NCBI RefSeq assembly: GCF_001693275.1
Contig: NZ_CP016477.1
Coordinates: 1,178,001 to 1,242,000, forward strand
Direction of reading: 5' to 3'
Source of the DNA: Picosynechococcus sp. PCC 7117
Lineage (GTDB): Bacteria > Cyanobacteriota > Cyanobacteriia > Cyanobacteriales > MRBY01
DNA length: 64,000 nucleotides
Position 1 is the first letter of the stretch; the number at the start of each line of letters is the position of its first letter. Shown here in pieces: positions 36,262 through 44,661 of the stretch. The notes beneath the pieces were generated by a model. It was not told the DNA's origin. It made no database searches and worked only from the letters and a program-made list of their open reading frames with translations. Position numbers and translations under genes: made by a program.

Positions 36262-37908
36262 ATGAGTGACGCGACAATACACCATGCGGGCGATCGCAAA
36301 TGGACGGACTACTTCACCTTTTGTACTGACCACAAAGTAATCGGGATTCAATATCTTGTTACGGCCTTCTTGTTTTACTTCATTGGTGGTGCATTAGCAG
36401 AGATTGTCCGCACAGAACTTGCGACCCCAGACCCAGACTTTGTTTCCCCCGAAGTCTATAACCAAATGTTTACGATGCACGGCACGATCATGATCTTCTT
36501 GTGGATTGTGCCCGCCGGAGCCGCCTTTGCCAATTACTTAATCCCACTGATGATCGGTGCGGATGATATGGCTTTCCCCCGGTTAAATGCCGTGGCCTTT
36601 TGGATGCAGCCCGTCGGCGGTATTCTTCTGATTCTGAGTTTCTTTGTAGGCGCACCCCAGGCGGGTTGGACGTCCTATCCGCCCTTGAGTTTGATCTCTG
36701 GGAAGTGGGGCGAAGAACTCTGGATTTTATGTCTGCTGATTTTGGGGACGGCTTCGATTTTGGGGGCGATTAATTTTGTCACCACGATTTTTAAGATGCG
36801 CGCCCCGGATATGGACATCCACAGTATGCCGCTGTTTTGTTGGGCGATGTTGGCGACTTCGGCGTTAATTTTGCTCTCGACTCCGGTCTTGGCCGCAGCT
36901 TTGATCTTGCTGTCCTTTGACCTAATGGCAGGCACAGCTTTTTTTAACCCCACAGGCGGTGGCGATCCGATTGTGTACCAGCACCTCTTTTGGTTCTATT
37001 CCCACCCGGCGGTGTACATTATGGTGCTCCCCTTCTTTGGGGTGATTTCAGAAATTCTCCCCGTCCACTCCCGCAAACCAATCTTTGGCTATCGGGCGAT
37101 CGCCTACTCCGGTTTAGCAATTAGCTTTCTCGGTTTAATCGTCTGGGCGCACCACATGTTTACCAGTGGCACCCCTGGTTGGTTGCGGATGTTCTTTATG
37201 GCAACCACCATGCTCGTAGCCGTACCGACGGGGATCAAGATCTTTAGCTGGTGTGCGACCCTCTGGGGTGGCAAATTACAACTCAACTCCGCGTTACTCT
37301 TCGCCATTGGCTTTCTTTCGTCCTTCCTCATTGGCGGTTTAACAGGGGTGATGTTGGCAGCAGCTCCCTTTGATATCCATGTCCATGACACCTATTTCGT
37401 GGTGGGTCACTTCCACTATGTCCTCTTCGGTGGCTCTGTCTTTGCCCTCTTTGGGGCGGTATACCATTGGTTCCCGAAAATGACGGGCAAAATGTACAAC
37501 GAAACCTGGGGCAAAATTCACTTTGCGATGACCTTTATCGGCTTCAATATGACTTTTTTGCCGATGCACTATCTGGGTCTCCAGGGGATGAACCGCCGCA
37601 TTGCCCTTTATGATCCCCAGTTCCAGCCCCTAAACCAAGTTTGTACCCTAGGGTCTTACATTTTGGCCTTATCAACGTTGCCGTTTTTGGTCTCAATCGT
37701 CTTGGGGTTAGTCAATGGGAAAGCAGCCGGACGGAATCCGTGGCGTGCTCTCACCCTGGAATGGCAAACCACCTCTCCGCCGAGTATCGAAAACTTTGAT
37801 GAGCCACCCGTCCTTTGGGCTGGCCCCTATGAGTATGGCATTGATGGAGAACCCAGAGATGAGGATTCCATTGAAGAGATGCTCGCTGAAGTGGCAGAAA
37901 TGAGTTAG
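36262..37908 (+). CDS. ctaD: Cytochrome c oxidase subunit I
   Basis: The 548-residue protein has 12 helices and holds heme a, heme a3 and CuB. Visible ligands: His73 (FTMHGTIMIFLW), His248 with the cross-linked Tyr252 in SHPAVYIMVLPFFG, the CuB pair in VWAHHMF, and the heme ligands in VVGHFHYVLFGG. The Ala in HPAVY, where many A-type oxidases have Glu, is as I recall it in cyanobacterial oxidases. It reduces oxygen to water and pumps protons, in thylakoid and plasma membrane. It is 84 bp after ctaC and 13 bp before ctaE. Confidence 0.96.
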   Translation: MSDATIHHAGDRKWTDYFTFCTDHKVIGIQYLVTAFLFYFIGGALAEIVRTELATPDPDFVSPEVYNQMFTMHGTIMIFLWIVPAGAAFANYLIPLMIGADDMAFPRLNAVAFWMQPVGGILLILSFFVGAPQAGWTSYPPLSLISGKWGEELWILCLLILGTASILGAINFVTTIFKMRAPDMDIHSMPLFCWAMLATSALILLSTPVLAAALILLSFDLMAGTAFFNPTGGGDPIVYQHLFWFYSHPAVYIMVLPFFGVISEILPVHSRKPIFGYRAIAYSGLAISFLGLIVWAHHMFTSGTPGWLRMFFMATTMLVAVPTGIKIFSWCATLWGGKLQLNSALLFAIGFLSSFLIGGLTGVMLAAAPFDIHVHDTYFVVGHFHYVLFGGSVFALFGAVYHWFPKMTGKMYNETWGKIHFAMTFIGFNMTFLPMHYLGLQGMNRRIALYDPQFQPLNQVCTLGSYILALSTLPFLVSIVLGLVNGKAAGRNPWRALTLEWQTTSPPSIENFDEPPVLWAGPYEYGIDGEPRDEDSIEEMLAEVAEMS

Positions 37909-37921
37909 AGGAGTCGCAAAA

Positions 37922-38521
37922 ATGCAAAGTTCAACCACCAATACGGCGATCGCCAGCGATTATCAAGCGCCCCCGATGGAACACCATGGTCATCCTGACT
38001 ACCGGATGTTTGGCCTCGTGATGTTTCTAGTTGCAGAAAGTATGATTTTCCTGGGGCTGTTCGCCGCTTTTTTGATTTATAAGGCGACGATGCCTGGTTT
38101 CACAAAGGAATTAGAATTGCTCGTGCCCACGGTGAATACGATCATCCTGGTTAGCAGTAGTTTTGTGATGCACAAGGGCCAAAGCGCGATCAAAAACGAC
38201 GACGTCAAAGGTCTCCAGCTATGGTTCGGGATTACGGCACTAATGGGGGCGGTCTTCCTCGGCGGCCAGGTCTATGAATATGCCCACATGGAGTTTGGCC
38301 TCACGGAGCATCTGTTTGGCAGTTGTTTCTATGTGCTGACGGGGTTCCACGGTCTCCACGTGACGGCAGGGCTGTTATTTACTTTGGCAGTGTTGTGGCG
38401 ATCGCGCGAAGCCGGTCATTACAGTGGCCAAGCCCATTTTGGTGTCGAAGCAGCGGAACTCTACTGGCACTTTGTGGATGTAGTCTGGATTATCCTGTTC
38501 GGCCTTGTCTATCTGCTGTAA
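37922..38521 (+). CDS. ctaE: Cytochrome c oxidase subunit III
   Basis: The 199-residue protein has five helices, the short bacterial form. It shows RMFGLVMFLVAESMIFLGLF, the FYVLTGFHGLHVTAGLLF core and the ending ELYWHFVDVVWIILFGLVYLL. An AGAGGAG ribosome site lies about 9 bases before the ATG. It stabilises subunit I during turnover. It is the last gene of the operon and is followed by a clear terminator. Confidence 0.95.
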   Translation: MQSSTTNTAIASDYQAPPMEHHGHPDYRMFGLVMFLVAESMIFLGLFAAFLIYKATMPGFTKELELLVPTVNTIILVSSSFVMHKGQSAIKNDDVKGLQLWFGITALMGAVFLGGQVYEYAHMEFGLTEHLFGSCFYVLTGFHGLHVTAGLLFTLAVLWRSREAGHYSGQAHFGVEAAELYWHFVDVVWIILFGLVYLL

Positions 38522-38549
38522 TAGCTTTATTTCTTAAATCAATCCTTAA

Positions 38550-38579
38550 AGGGGAGGCCAATAATGTCTCCTCTTTTTT
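38550..38579 (+). terminator. Rho-independent terminator of ctaCDE
   Basis: A 7-bp stem (AGGGGAG with CTCCTCT, one G-T pair) and an 11-base loop run into six T residues, starting 29 bp after the ctaE stop. Confidence 0.8.
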
Positions 38580-38596
38580 GTTGCTGCATTTATTTT

Positions 38597-38812
38597 TCAC
38601 GCTGCAATTTCAACATAGGCAGAAGAAACAGAAGGCTGTGGAATTTCTAAGCCTTCTAATTGCAATCCTTCAAGGTGAAAGGCGATCGCCTCTTGCATAT
38701 TTTTTTTAACCTCAGCTTTTGTTGTTCCTGTTGCGATACAACCAGATAAATCTGGAGCATAAGCGGAGTAACCCGTATTGGTTTTTTCGATGACGATTAG
38801 ATAGCGCATCAT
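38597..38812 (-). CDS. hicB: HicB-type antitoxin, left without an intact toxin
   Basis: The 71-residue protein opens MMRYLIVIEKTNTGYSAYAPDLSGCIATG and continues TTKAEVKKNMQEAIAFHLEGL, the partial RNase-H-like HicB domain. The tail (EIPQPSVSSAYVEIAA) is short, with no added DNA-binding domain. HicB binds and blocks the HicA mRNA interferase. Its start lies 10 bp after the stop of the broken hicA gene on the same strand, the usual hicAB order. With the IS in hicA its own promoter supply is uncertain. Confidence 0.9.
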   Translation of the reverse strand: MMRYLIVIEKTNTGYSAYAPDLSGCIATGTTKAEVKKNMQEAIAFHLEGLQLEGLEIPQPSVSSAYVEIAA

Positions 38813-38964
38813 TTCTACTTTGTTACTTTAAGCCAGCTTGTTTGAGAATACTATTTTGGGTTCCAGGAGCTAGTTCATCGCTGAATTTTCCTGCAACTGT
38901 TACTAATCCTAGTTTAGTTGGATGCTTGTACTGACGGTGACTTCCGCGAGTTCTAGTGAGGCTC

Positions 38965-38972
38965 CAACCATC
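38965..38972. repeat. Target-site duplication, left of IS copy 2
   Basis: CAACCATC precedes the IS end and recurs exactly at 39753-39760. It is internal to hicA (codons for Asp-Gly-Trp on the minus strand). Confidence 0.93.
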
Positions 38973-39752
38973 GGTGGTACTAAAAGGGTAATGACGGTTT
39001 TGTTAAGGTAGAACGGAAGTCATTGACTCCGACCCATGCCTCAATGTCCCAGCTGTCAATCCCAACATACAGTCAAAAATGGGCACATCCACAACGGTAA
39101 ACAGCGCTTTCTCTGCAAGCAATGCGGTCGTCAATTCGTGGAACATCCCACCAATAAACTCATTGATGCTGAAACCCGCGCTCTGATTGACCGTCTGCTT
39201 TTCGAACGTATTTCGATGGCCGGCATCGCCAGAGCTGTTCAAGTTTCTGAACAATGGCTGCAAAATTACGTCAATATGAAAGCAGCACAAGTACCAAGAA
39301 GGGCCAAGGTTGTCCCCAAAAAAAGGGGTCTTTAAAGGTGCAGTGTGACGAACTCTGGTCTTTTGTTGACCACAAAGGCAATAAACAGTGGGTCTGGCTG
39401 GCCCTTGACGTTCAAACCCGGGAAATTATTGGTCTGCACGTTGGTTGCCGTGGTCGAGAGAGTGCAAAAGCACTGTGGGCGTCATTGCCTGGGGTATATC
39501 GGCAATGTGGAGTCTTCTACACGGATGAGTGGGAAGCCTACCGTGGCGTATTCCCTTCAAAGCGTCATCGGGTGGTTAGCAAACAGAGTGGTAAAACCAG
39601 TTATATTGAGCGCTTTAATTGTACTGTGAGGCAAAGGATGTCACGGTTTGTGAGACGCAGTCTAGCCTTCTCCAAGTGTGTATTTAATCACATTGGACTA
39701 TTGTGGAATTTCATCCATCACTACAATTCCTCATTACCCCTTTAGTACTACC
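38973..39752 (+). mobile_element. IS1-family insertion sequence, copy 2 (780 bp)
   Basis: It is the same element as 24173-24952 in the opposite orientation: same length, same terminal repeats (starts GGTGGTACTAAAAGGGTAAT, ends with the complement of GGTAGTACTAAAGGGG) and identical predicted proteins. It is flanked by the perfect 8-bp repeat CAACCATC. It sits inside hicA, with its transposase reading against hicA. Confidence 0.93.
39036..39745 (+). CDS. IS1-family transposase InsA/InsB' (frameshift product), copy 2
   Basis: The InsA-like frame is 39036-39335 and the InsB-like frame 39254-39745. The slippery seven-A run is at 39318-39324, where a -1 shift fuses the zinc-ribbon/HTH part to the catalytic part. 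Both frames are the same in protein sequence as in copy 1 and have no internal stops, so this copy is probably still able to move. Confidence 0.88.
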
Positions 39753-39760
39753 CAACCATC
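39753..39760. repeat. Target-site duplication, right of IS copy 2
   Basis: Exact copy of CAACCATC at 38965-38972. Confidence 0.93.
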
Positions 39761-39806
39761 TTGTTCTATAAGTTTGATAATTTCTTTAACTTTCATTATC
39801 CATGAC

Positions 39807-40286
39807 TCATACTTGCACTAACAGGGCGACAGCATGGACACAAATTCCCTTTTCCTCACCCATGGCATCTAGTTTTTCATTGGTTGTGGCCTTAACACCC
39901 ACCTGATCCGGATCAACTCCCAGGGCTTCAGCAAGACATTGAGTCATGGCTTGGATGTGCGGTTTCAGTTTCGGGCGTTCAGCGACAATCACCGAGTCAA
40001 TATTGCCAATTTGCCAGCCCCGTTCTTGGATGAGTTGATGTACCTGCTTGAGCAATTCAATGCTGTCAGCCCCTTTCCACTGGGGATCCGTAGGCGGAAA
40101 ATAATGGCCAATATCCCCCAAACTGAGGGCACCCAACATCGCATCCATAATCGCATGGGTCAAAACATCTGCGTCGCTATGGCCATCTAAGCCGAGGTGG
40201 TGTTCTAGCTGAATGCCTCCCAAAATGAGGGGACGACCAGGCACGAGACGGTGGACATCGTAACCGTTACCAATGCGGATTTTCAT
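39807..40286 (-). CDS. ispF: 2-C-methyl-D-erythritol 2,4-cyclodiphosphate synthase
   Basis: The ATG at 40286 gives 159 residues, the normal size. The start [17 protein letters not shown] holds the zinc ligands Asp and His, followed by [19 protein letters not shown] (third ligand), [12 protein letters not shown] and [15 protein letters not shown]. It forms the cyclic diphosphate in the MEP pathway. Its stop is only about 10 bp from the start of the broken hicA on the same strand, so the hicAB module may once have been read from the ispF transcript. Confidence 0.95.
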   Translation of the reverse strand: MKIRIGNGYDVHRLVPGRPLILGGIQLEHHLGLDGHSDADVLTHAIMDAMLGALSLGDIGHYFPPTDPQWKGADSIELLKQVHQLIQERGWQIGNIDSVIVAERPKLKPHIQAMTQCLAEALGVDPDQVGVKATTNEKLDAMGEEKGICVHAVALLVQV

Positions 40287-40459
40287 AGGAGTTAGGGGCG
40301 GGCATAAAGTCACTGGTTAGGGTAGCATATCTCTTTTTATTTTCTGGGTGTGACGGCGATGAATTTCTGGGGGAAAGCTGCCTTAGAATCACCTTAAGTA
40401 AGTTCACACATTCTGAGCACAATTTTTTTTGTTCAAGAATCCTATCGCAGGAAAAGAGT

Positions 40460-42046
40460 ATGGCAATGAGGCAAGGCTGGCACAGTTTAATCCTGGGGAG
40501 TTTACTGCTGGGCACAGGCGGATCGGCACTGCTCTCACCTGTCCTAATACCTCCAACCTTTGCCCAAGAAGCCACCTCCACTACCCAAGGGCGTTCATTC
40601 CTTGCGGAGTTGTGGTTATTGAACCAGGGTTTTGTTGGTCTCCGGCCTGACCTAGAAGAATTCCCTGAAAATTTGGCAGCGCTCAACACGGGGACAGCGG
40701 CCTTCGATGCAGAAATTTTTCGGAATGATCGGGCTGGCCTGCAACAACTCCAGGAACAGATCCGGTTGCTGGAAGGGCAACTGGCAACGATTCAAGACCC
40801 AGCCCAACGGGAAGCTTTAGCAACGGTGATCGCCAACCTTGATCAGCAGCTCAATAATCTCACCAACCTGATTGAACCCTTTACGGATGGCTTTAATCCA
40901 GAAACGATCCGGCGGCTCCAGGAATTTTTAGACTTTTTTGAACGGCGCAACCTCAGTGAAGCAGACTATGGTTTCTACGGTAGCGTCACCCAAACAGAGC
41001 TCGAAGAATATCTTGCACAACAGTTAAGTGACCTCAGCGAAACCCTCAAAACCCTGAATGAAACCGCAGCCCAAGGGGCGATCGCCCCGGATCTAGCCAC
41101 CTCGATTGATTATCTCTACACGAGCCTAAGTCTGGAAAATACCGTTGTGGATGATGGCACGACTTTTTCGGCAATGATCCAAACCCTCCAGCGGGATAAT
41201 CAGCGCCTGCGACAACGCCTGCGTACCACCAATTTTCTCCTGGGGCTGCTCCTTCTGTTAGGCACCGCGACCCTTGCCCTGTTTTATCTACGGAAACCGA
41301 CCCCAGCAGCTTCGCCTGTAAATCGCTATTTCCCGGATGCGGAACCGGATTCCTTTGATCTCGATCGGCTAGAAGCAAAGCTTATCAAGCGACTCCAAAA
41401 CACCTACGATCTTTCGCCCAAGGAAAATTTTGCGGCGATCGCCCCGTCGCCAGTAACAACCCAACCCACCACTATTCCCTTCAGCGAAACACCGCATTCA
41501 CAACCGCTGGCCACGAATATCCCAGGCGACCTAGAGGCATTCAATCCAGCTTCACAAACGCTCGATTACCTAGAGCCGAATCCTGTGGAAACAGAAATCG
41601 ATACAGACACAGACGCTGATTTTCCGGTGCAATTTCTCAATGTCTACGATGCCCTAGTGGAAACCTATAACGCCGATGCCATGGGCCTGGCCCCAGAGGC
41701 GATCGCCTTGGCTGTCCAACCGCCTGTGACCCAAGACCCCGAAACTGACGGAGAAACTGAAAATTTCCTGAGCGGGTTATTATTCCAAACCGATGACCAA
41801 GGGGACTATTGGGCTATCGAAGTGCAAAATCAGTATTACCTTGTGCCTCGCGCCCAGCTTAAAATCACCCCCGATAATTATGCTTTTTTTCAGCAAACTT
41901 TTATCTGCTACGGTAACCAAAAGCCAGATTTACAGACAATTAAATTACTCAAACCTGCTCGCATTGCCACCACAGATCAAGATAATCTTTGGGAATTAGT
42001 TCAACCGGGCATTGTTGTTTTAGAAAACGTTGAATCTTTAGCCTAA
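40460..42046 (+). CDS. Exported/membrane protein with cyanobacterial C-terminal domain, unknown
   Basis: The 528-residue protein has a signal-like N-terminus (LILGSLLLGTGGSALLSPVL ... FAQE). A helical, Gln/Leu-rich region (about 90-260, coiled-coil-like, e.g. LQQLQEQIRLLEGQLATIQ) comes next. One transmembrane helix (LLGLLLLLGTATLALFYL, about 264-282) is followed by an acidic, Pro-rich linker and a compact C-terminal domain: DYWAIEVQNQYYLVPRAQLK, YAFFQQTFICYG and LLKPARIATTDQDNLWELVQPG. I associate that last domain with several cyanobacterial hypothetical proteins; no function is known to me. Confidence 0.75.
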   Translation: MAMRQGWHSLILGSLLLGTGGSALLSPVLIPPTFAQEATSTTQGRSFLAELWLLNQGFVGLRPDLEEFPENLAALNTGTAAFDAEIFRNDRAGLQQLQEQIRLLEGQLATIQDPAQREALATVIANLDQQLNNLTNLIEPFTDGFNPETIRRLQEFLDFFERRNLSEADYGFYGSVTQTELEEYLAQQLSDLSETLKTLNETAAQGAIAPDLATSIDYLYTSLSLENTVVDDGTTFSAMIQTLQRDNQRLRQRLRTTNFLLGLLLLLGTATLALFYLRKPTPAASPVNRYFPDAEPDSFDLDRLEAKLIKRLQNTYDLSPKENFAAIAPSPVTTQPTTIPFSETPHSQPLATNIPGDLEAFNPASQTLDYLEPNPVETEIDTDTDADFPVQFLNVYDALVETYNADAMGLAPEAIALAVQPPVTQDPETDGETENFLSGLLFQTDDQGDYWAIEVQNQYYLVPRAQLKITPDNYAFFQQTFICYGNQKPDLQTIKLLKPARIATTDQDNLWELVQPGIVVLENVESLA

Positions 42047-42209
42047 GTTTTGGACGAAATCATTTGGACAAATAATATTTACTCAACCTAGTAATGGCCC
42101 CTAATAAGTCCTTTGCGCCCCCGAAACTCTGTGGTAGAAAGCTAAAATTTACCTTAAAATAGCAGCAATTCTGGACAATTTCCGTCCCCTGGTTTTGAGG
42201 AGTATAAAC

Positions 42210-42743
42210 ATGAGCTTTGCTTGCATCGGCCGACAGCATTTAAGTCACCTGGCGATCGCCACGACTTTACTAACAGGACTCACTGGCGCGATTTACCAAT
42301 CCACAGCTCAGGCCCAGGCCGCCTATGGTAGCTATGTGGGTGCTGGGGCGAGCGTTGGCGTTTCCTCCGACTGGAACGGCGAAGGTCAACAACTCAGTGC
42401 TGTTTTGGCGGCCCGCTATAAGTTTCTGAAATTACCTATTTCCCTGCGGACCCAAGCCTTTATCGGTTCTGGTAGTACCGCCATTGTGCCGACCATTTCC
42501 TATGATGTGCCCCTAACCTGGCAACTCGATGCCTATGTGGGTGCTGGTTATTCCTTCGCAACCGGAAACAACCCTTCCCCCGTCGGCGATCGAAACACCT
42601 TGGTGATTCAACCGGGGCTTGATTATGCACTGCCCAACGGCAATACGGTGCTCTTTACCAATGCGGTATTTGCCTTTGATGCCTATGAAGGTAAAAATGA
42701 AAAGGCCGTTGCGCTCCAAGGAGGGTTAGGTCTCCGCTTCTAA
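42210..42743 (+). CDS. Small outer-membrane beta-barrel-like protein
   Basis: A GAGGAG ribosome site precedes the ATG at 42210. The 177-residue product has a signal peptide (LAIATTLLTGLTGAIYQSTAQA) and then alternating polar/hydrophobic strands with many glycines and aromatics (YVGAGASVGVSSDW, AYVGAGYSFATGNN). It ends in LQGGLGLRF with a terminal Phe, the usual outer-membrane assembly signal. It is probably an eight-stranded barrel of the outer membrane; function unknown. Confidence 0.75.
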   Translation: MSFACIGRQHLSHLAIATTLLTGLTGAIYQSTAQAQAAYGSYVGAGASVGVSSDWNGEGQQLSAVLAARYKFLKLPISLRTQAFIGSGSTAIVPTISYDVPLTWQLDAYVGAGYSFATGNNPSPVGDRNTLVIQPGLDYALPNGNTVLFTNAVFAFDAYEGKNEKAVALQGGLGLRF

Positions 42744-42808
42744 ACGGCAACCCGTGGCTTTAAAAGTACAATTGAACCGTATGTTAGGCGATCGCCAACC
42801 GAGACGAA

Positions 42809-43273
42809 ATGAATAGTTGTGTATTAATGGCGCGCATCCTAGGGGAACCAGAACTGCGCTATACCCCCGACAATACCCCCCTGGCTCAGATCACCATCGA
42901 ATTTCCGGCGCTCCGGGAGGGAGACCCCGCTTGCCGACTCAAGGCTGTAGGTTGGGGCGATAACCTCAGCCAAGACATCCAGCAAAATTACCACGACGGT
43001 GATCAAGTGATCTTGACGGGACGACTGACGATGAACACCATCGAACGACCCGAAGGCTTTAAGGAAAAGAAGGCAGAGTTAGTGATTTCGCAAATCCAAG
43101 CTATTGGTGCTGGTCTAGGCCCCACCTCCCCTGGAACGACCATGGCCCCTTCTGCTTCGACCTCACCCGTTACCCCCAGTAATGTGGTGCCTATTAACCC
43201 CATGGCTCCTGCTCCTAGTCCTGCCCCGGCTCCCAGTGAACCGGAACCGAACCTTGATGACATCCCGTTTTAG
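42809..43273 (+). CDS. ssb: Single-stranded DNA-binding protein
   Basis: The 154-residue protein has an N-terminal OB fold (VLMARILGEPELRYTPDNTP, LKAVGWGDNLSQDI, VILTGRLTMNTIER). A Pro/Ala/Ser-rich linker follows, then the acidic tip LDDIPF that recruits repair and replication partners. The OB domain is less like the E. coli form than usual, as is common in cyanobacteria. mnmE starts 3 bp after its stop, so they form an operon. Confidence 0.9.
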   Translation: MNSCVLMARILGEPELRYTPDNTPLAQITIEFPALREGDPACRLKAVGWGDNLSQDIQQNYHDGDQVILTGRLTMNTIERPEGFKEKKAELVISQIQAIGAGLGPTSPGTTMAPSASTSPVTPSNVVPINPMAPAPSPAPAPSEPEPNLDDIPF

Positions 43274-43276
43274 ACT

Positions 43277-44659
43277 GTGAACCTAGGCGATACCATTGTG
43301 GCGATCGCCAGTGCCGTCGTCCCAAACCAAGGCAGCATTGGCATTGTCCGTCTATCTGGCGCAGCGGCTCTCCCCATTGCCCGTCAACTCTTTCAAGCCC
43401 CTGGTCAGCAGACCTGGGAGAGTCACCGCATTCTGTACGGCTATATCCGTCATCCCCAAACCCAAACGATTGTCGATGAAGTGCTGCTCCTGCTGATGCT
43501 GGCCCCCCGTTCCTTCACCGCTGAAGATGTGGTGGAGTTCCACTGCCATGGGGGCATTATTCCCGTGCAGCAGGTGCTACAGCTTTGTTTGGGGGCTGGG
43601 GCGCGGTTGGCGACGCCAGGAGAATTTACCCTGCGCGCCTTTTTGAATGGTCGCATTGATCTCACCCAGGCCGAAAGTGTGGCGGAACTGGTGGGGGCAA
43701 AATCACCCCAATCGGCCCAGGTGGCCCTAGCAGGCATCCAAGGGAAACTGGCCCAACCGATCCAACAACTCCGGGGTCAATGTTTAGATATTTTGGCGGA
43801 AGTGGAAGCCCGCATTGATTTTGAAGACGATTTACCTCCCCTGGATGAGCCGCAAATTCAGCGGGATCTGACCCAGGTGCTCGCAACAGTTGAACAAATT
43901 CTCCAGACCTCTGACCGGGGCGAACTATTGCGCACGGGGTTAAAAGTAGCGATTGTGGGCCGTCCCAATGTGGGGAAATCGAGCCTGTTAAATGCCTGGA
44001 GTCGCAGCGATCGCGCCATCGTCACGGATTTACCAGGGACAACGCGGGATGTGGTAGAGTCCCAGCTTGTGGTGCAGGGTATCCCGGTACAGGTATTGGA
44101 TACGGCGGGCATCCGGGATACAGAGGATGCCGTGGAAAAAATTGGTGTTGCCCGTTCTCTCGCCGCTTCCCAACAGGCGGATTTGATTTTGTTTACCATC
44201 GATGCGGCGGTGGGATGGACAGCGGCAGATCAAGAAATTTTTCAGCGAATTGTGGCCACAAAAGCCAATCAACCCTTAATTCTGATCCTTAATAAAATTG
44301 ACATCGGCCAACCGGAGGCCATTGAAATTCCGCCCCAAGTGCAAGGGGTCGTCAAAACAGCGGCAGCCCAGCACCAGGGTGTGGATGAATTGGAAACGGC
44401 GATCGCCAATTTGGTGCAAGCGGGAAAAGTGGGAGCCACCGATCTCGATTTTGCGATTAATCAACGGCAAGCCGCGGCTTTGACCCAGGCCCAACAAGCT
44501 CTCCTTCAAGTGCAAAGCACCATTGCCGAAGGGTTGCCCCTGGACTTTTGGACAATCGATCTGCGTAGTGCGATCCAGGCCCTAGGGGAAATTACCGGCG
44601 AAGGGGTGACTGAATCGGTTTTGGATCGGATCTTTAGCCGTTTTTGTATCGGGAAATAG
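43277..44659 (+). CDS. mnmE: tRNA modification GTPase MnmE
   Basis: The GTG at 43277 gives 460 residues. The N-terminal folate-binding domain starts [20 protein letters not shown], and the central helical domain has [14 protein letters not shown]. The G domain carries [14 protein letters not shown] (G1), [12 protein letters not shown] (G2), [10 protein letters not shown] (G3) and LNKIDIG (G4), and the protein ends in FCIGK with the family's C-terminal Cys. With MnmG it modifies wobble uridine in tRNAs. Its stop is 2 bp from the convergent binding-protein gene. Confidence 0.95.
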   Translation: MNLGDTIVAIASAVVPNQGSIGIVRLSGAAALPIARQLFQAPGQQTWESHRILYGYIRHPQTQTIVDEVLLLLMLAPRSFTAEDVVEFHCHGGIIPVQQVLQLCLGAGARLATPGEFTLRAFLNGRIDLTQAESVAELVGAKSPQSAQVALAGIQGKLAQPIQQLRGQCLDILAEVEARIDFEDDLPPLDEPQIQRDLTQVLATVEQILQTSDRGELLRTGLKVAIVGRPNVGKSSLLNAWSRSDRAIVTDLPGTTRDVVESQLVVQGIPVQVLDTAGIRDTEDAVEKIGVARSLAASQQADLILFTIDAAVGWTAADQEIFQRIVATKANQPLILILNKIDIGQPEAIEIPPQVQGVVKTAAAQHQGVDELETAIANLVQAGKVGATDLDFAINQRQAAALTQAQQALLQVQSTIAEGLPLDFWTIDLRSAIQALGEITGEGVTESVLDRIFSRFCIGK

Positions 44660-44661
44660 GG

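Larger units (their letters stand above)
38823..39796 (-). pseudogene. hicA: HicA mRNA-interferase toxin gene split by an IS1-family element
   Basis: Removing the 780-bp element and one 8-bp duplicate joins two fragments (39753-39796 and 38823-38972, read on the minus strand) into one frame of 61 codons plus TAA. It reads MKVKEIIKLIEQDGW, then SLTRTRGSHRQYKHP, with the catalytic His region, and LGLVTVAGKFSDELAPGTQ. That is a complete HicA of normal size. As it stands, translation runs into the IS end and stops after about 20 residues (DGWVVLKG-stop), so no toxin can be made. Break and duplication are read directly. Confidence 0.93.

Noticed and set aside
24173-39752. Composite transposon carrying glmS and cta genes
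   Set aside because: Each IS copy has its own distinct target duplication (CCCAAAAA and CAACCATC), so they inserted separately, and the cargo is core cyanobacterial genes.
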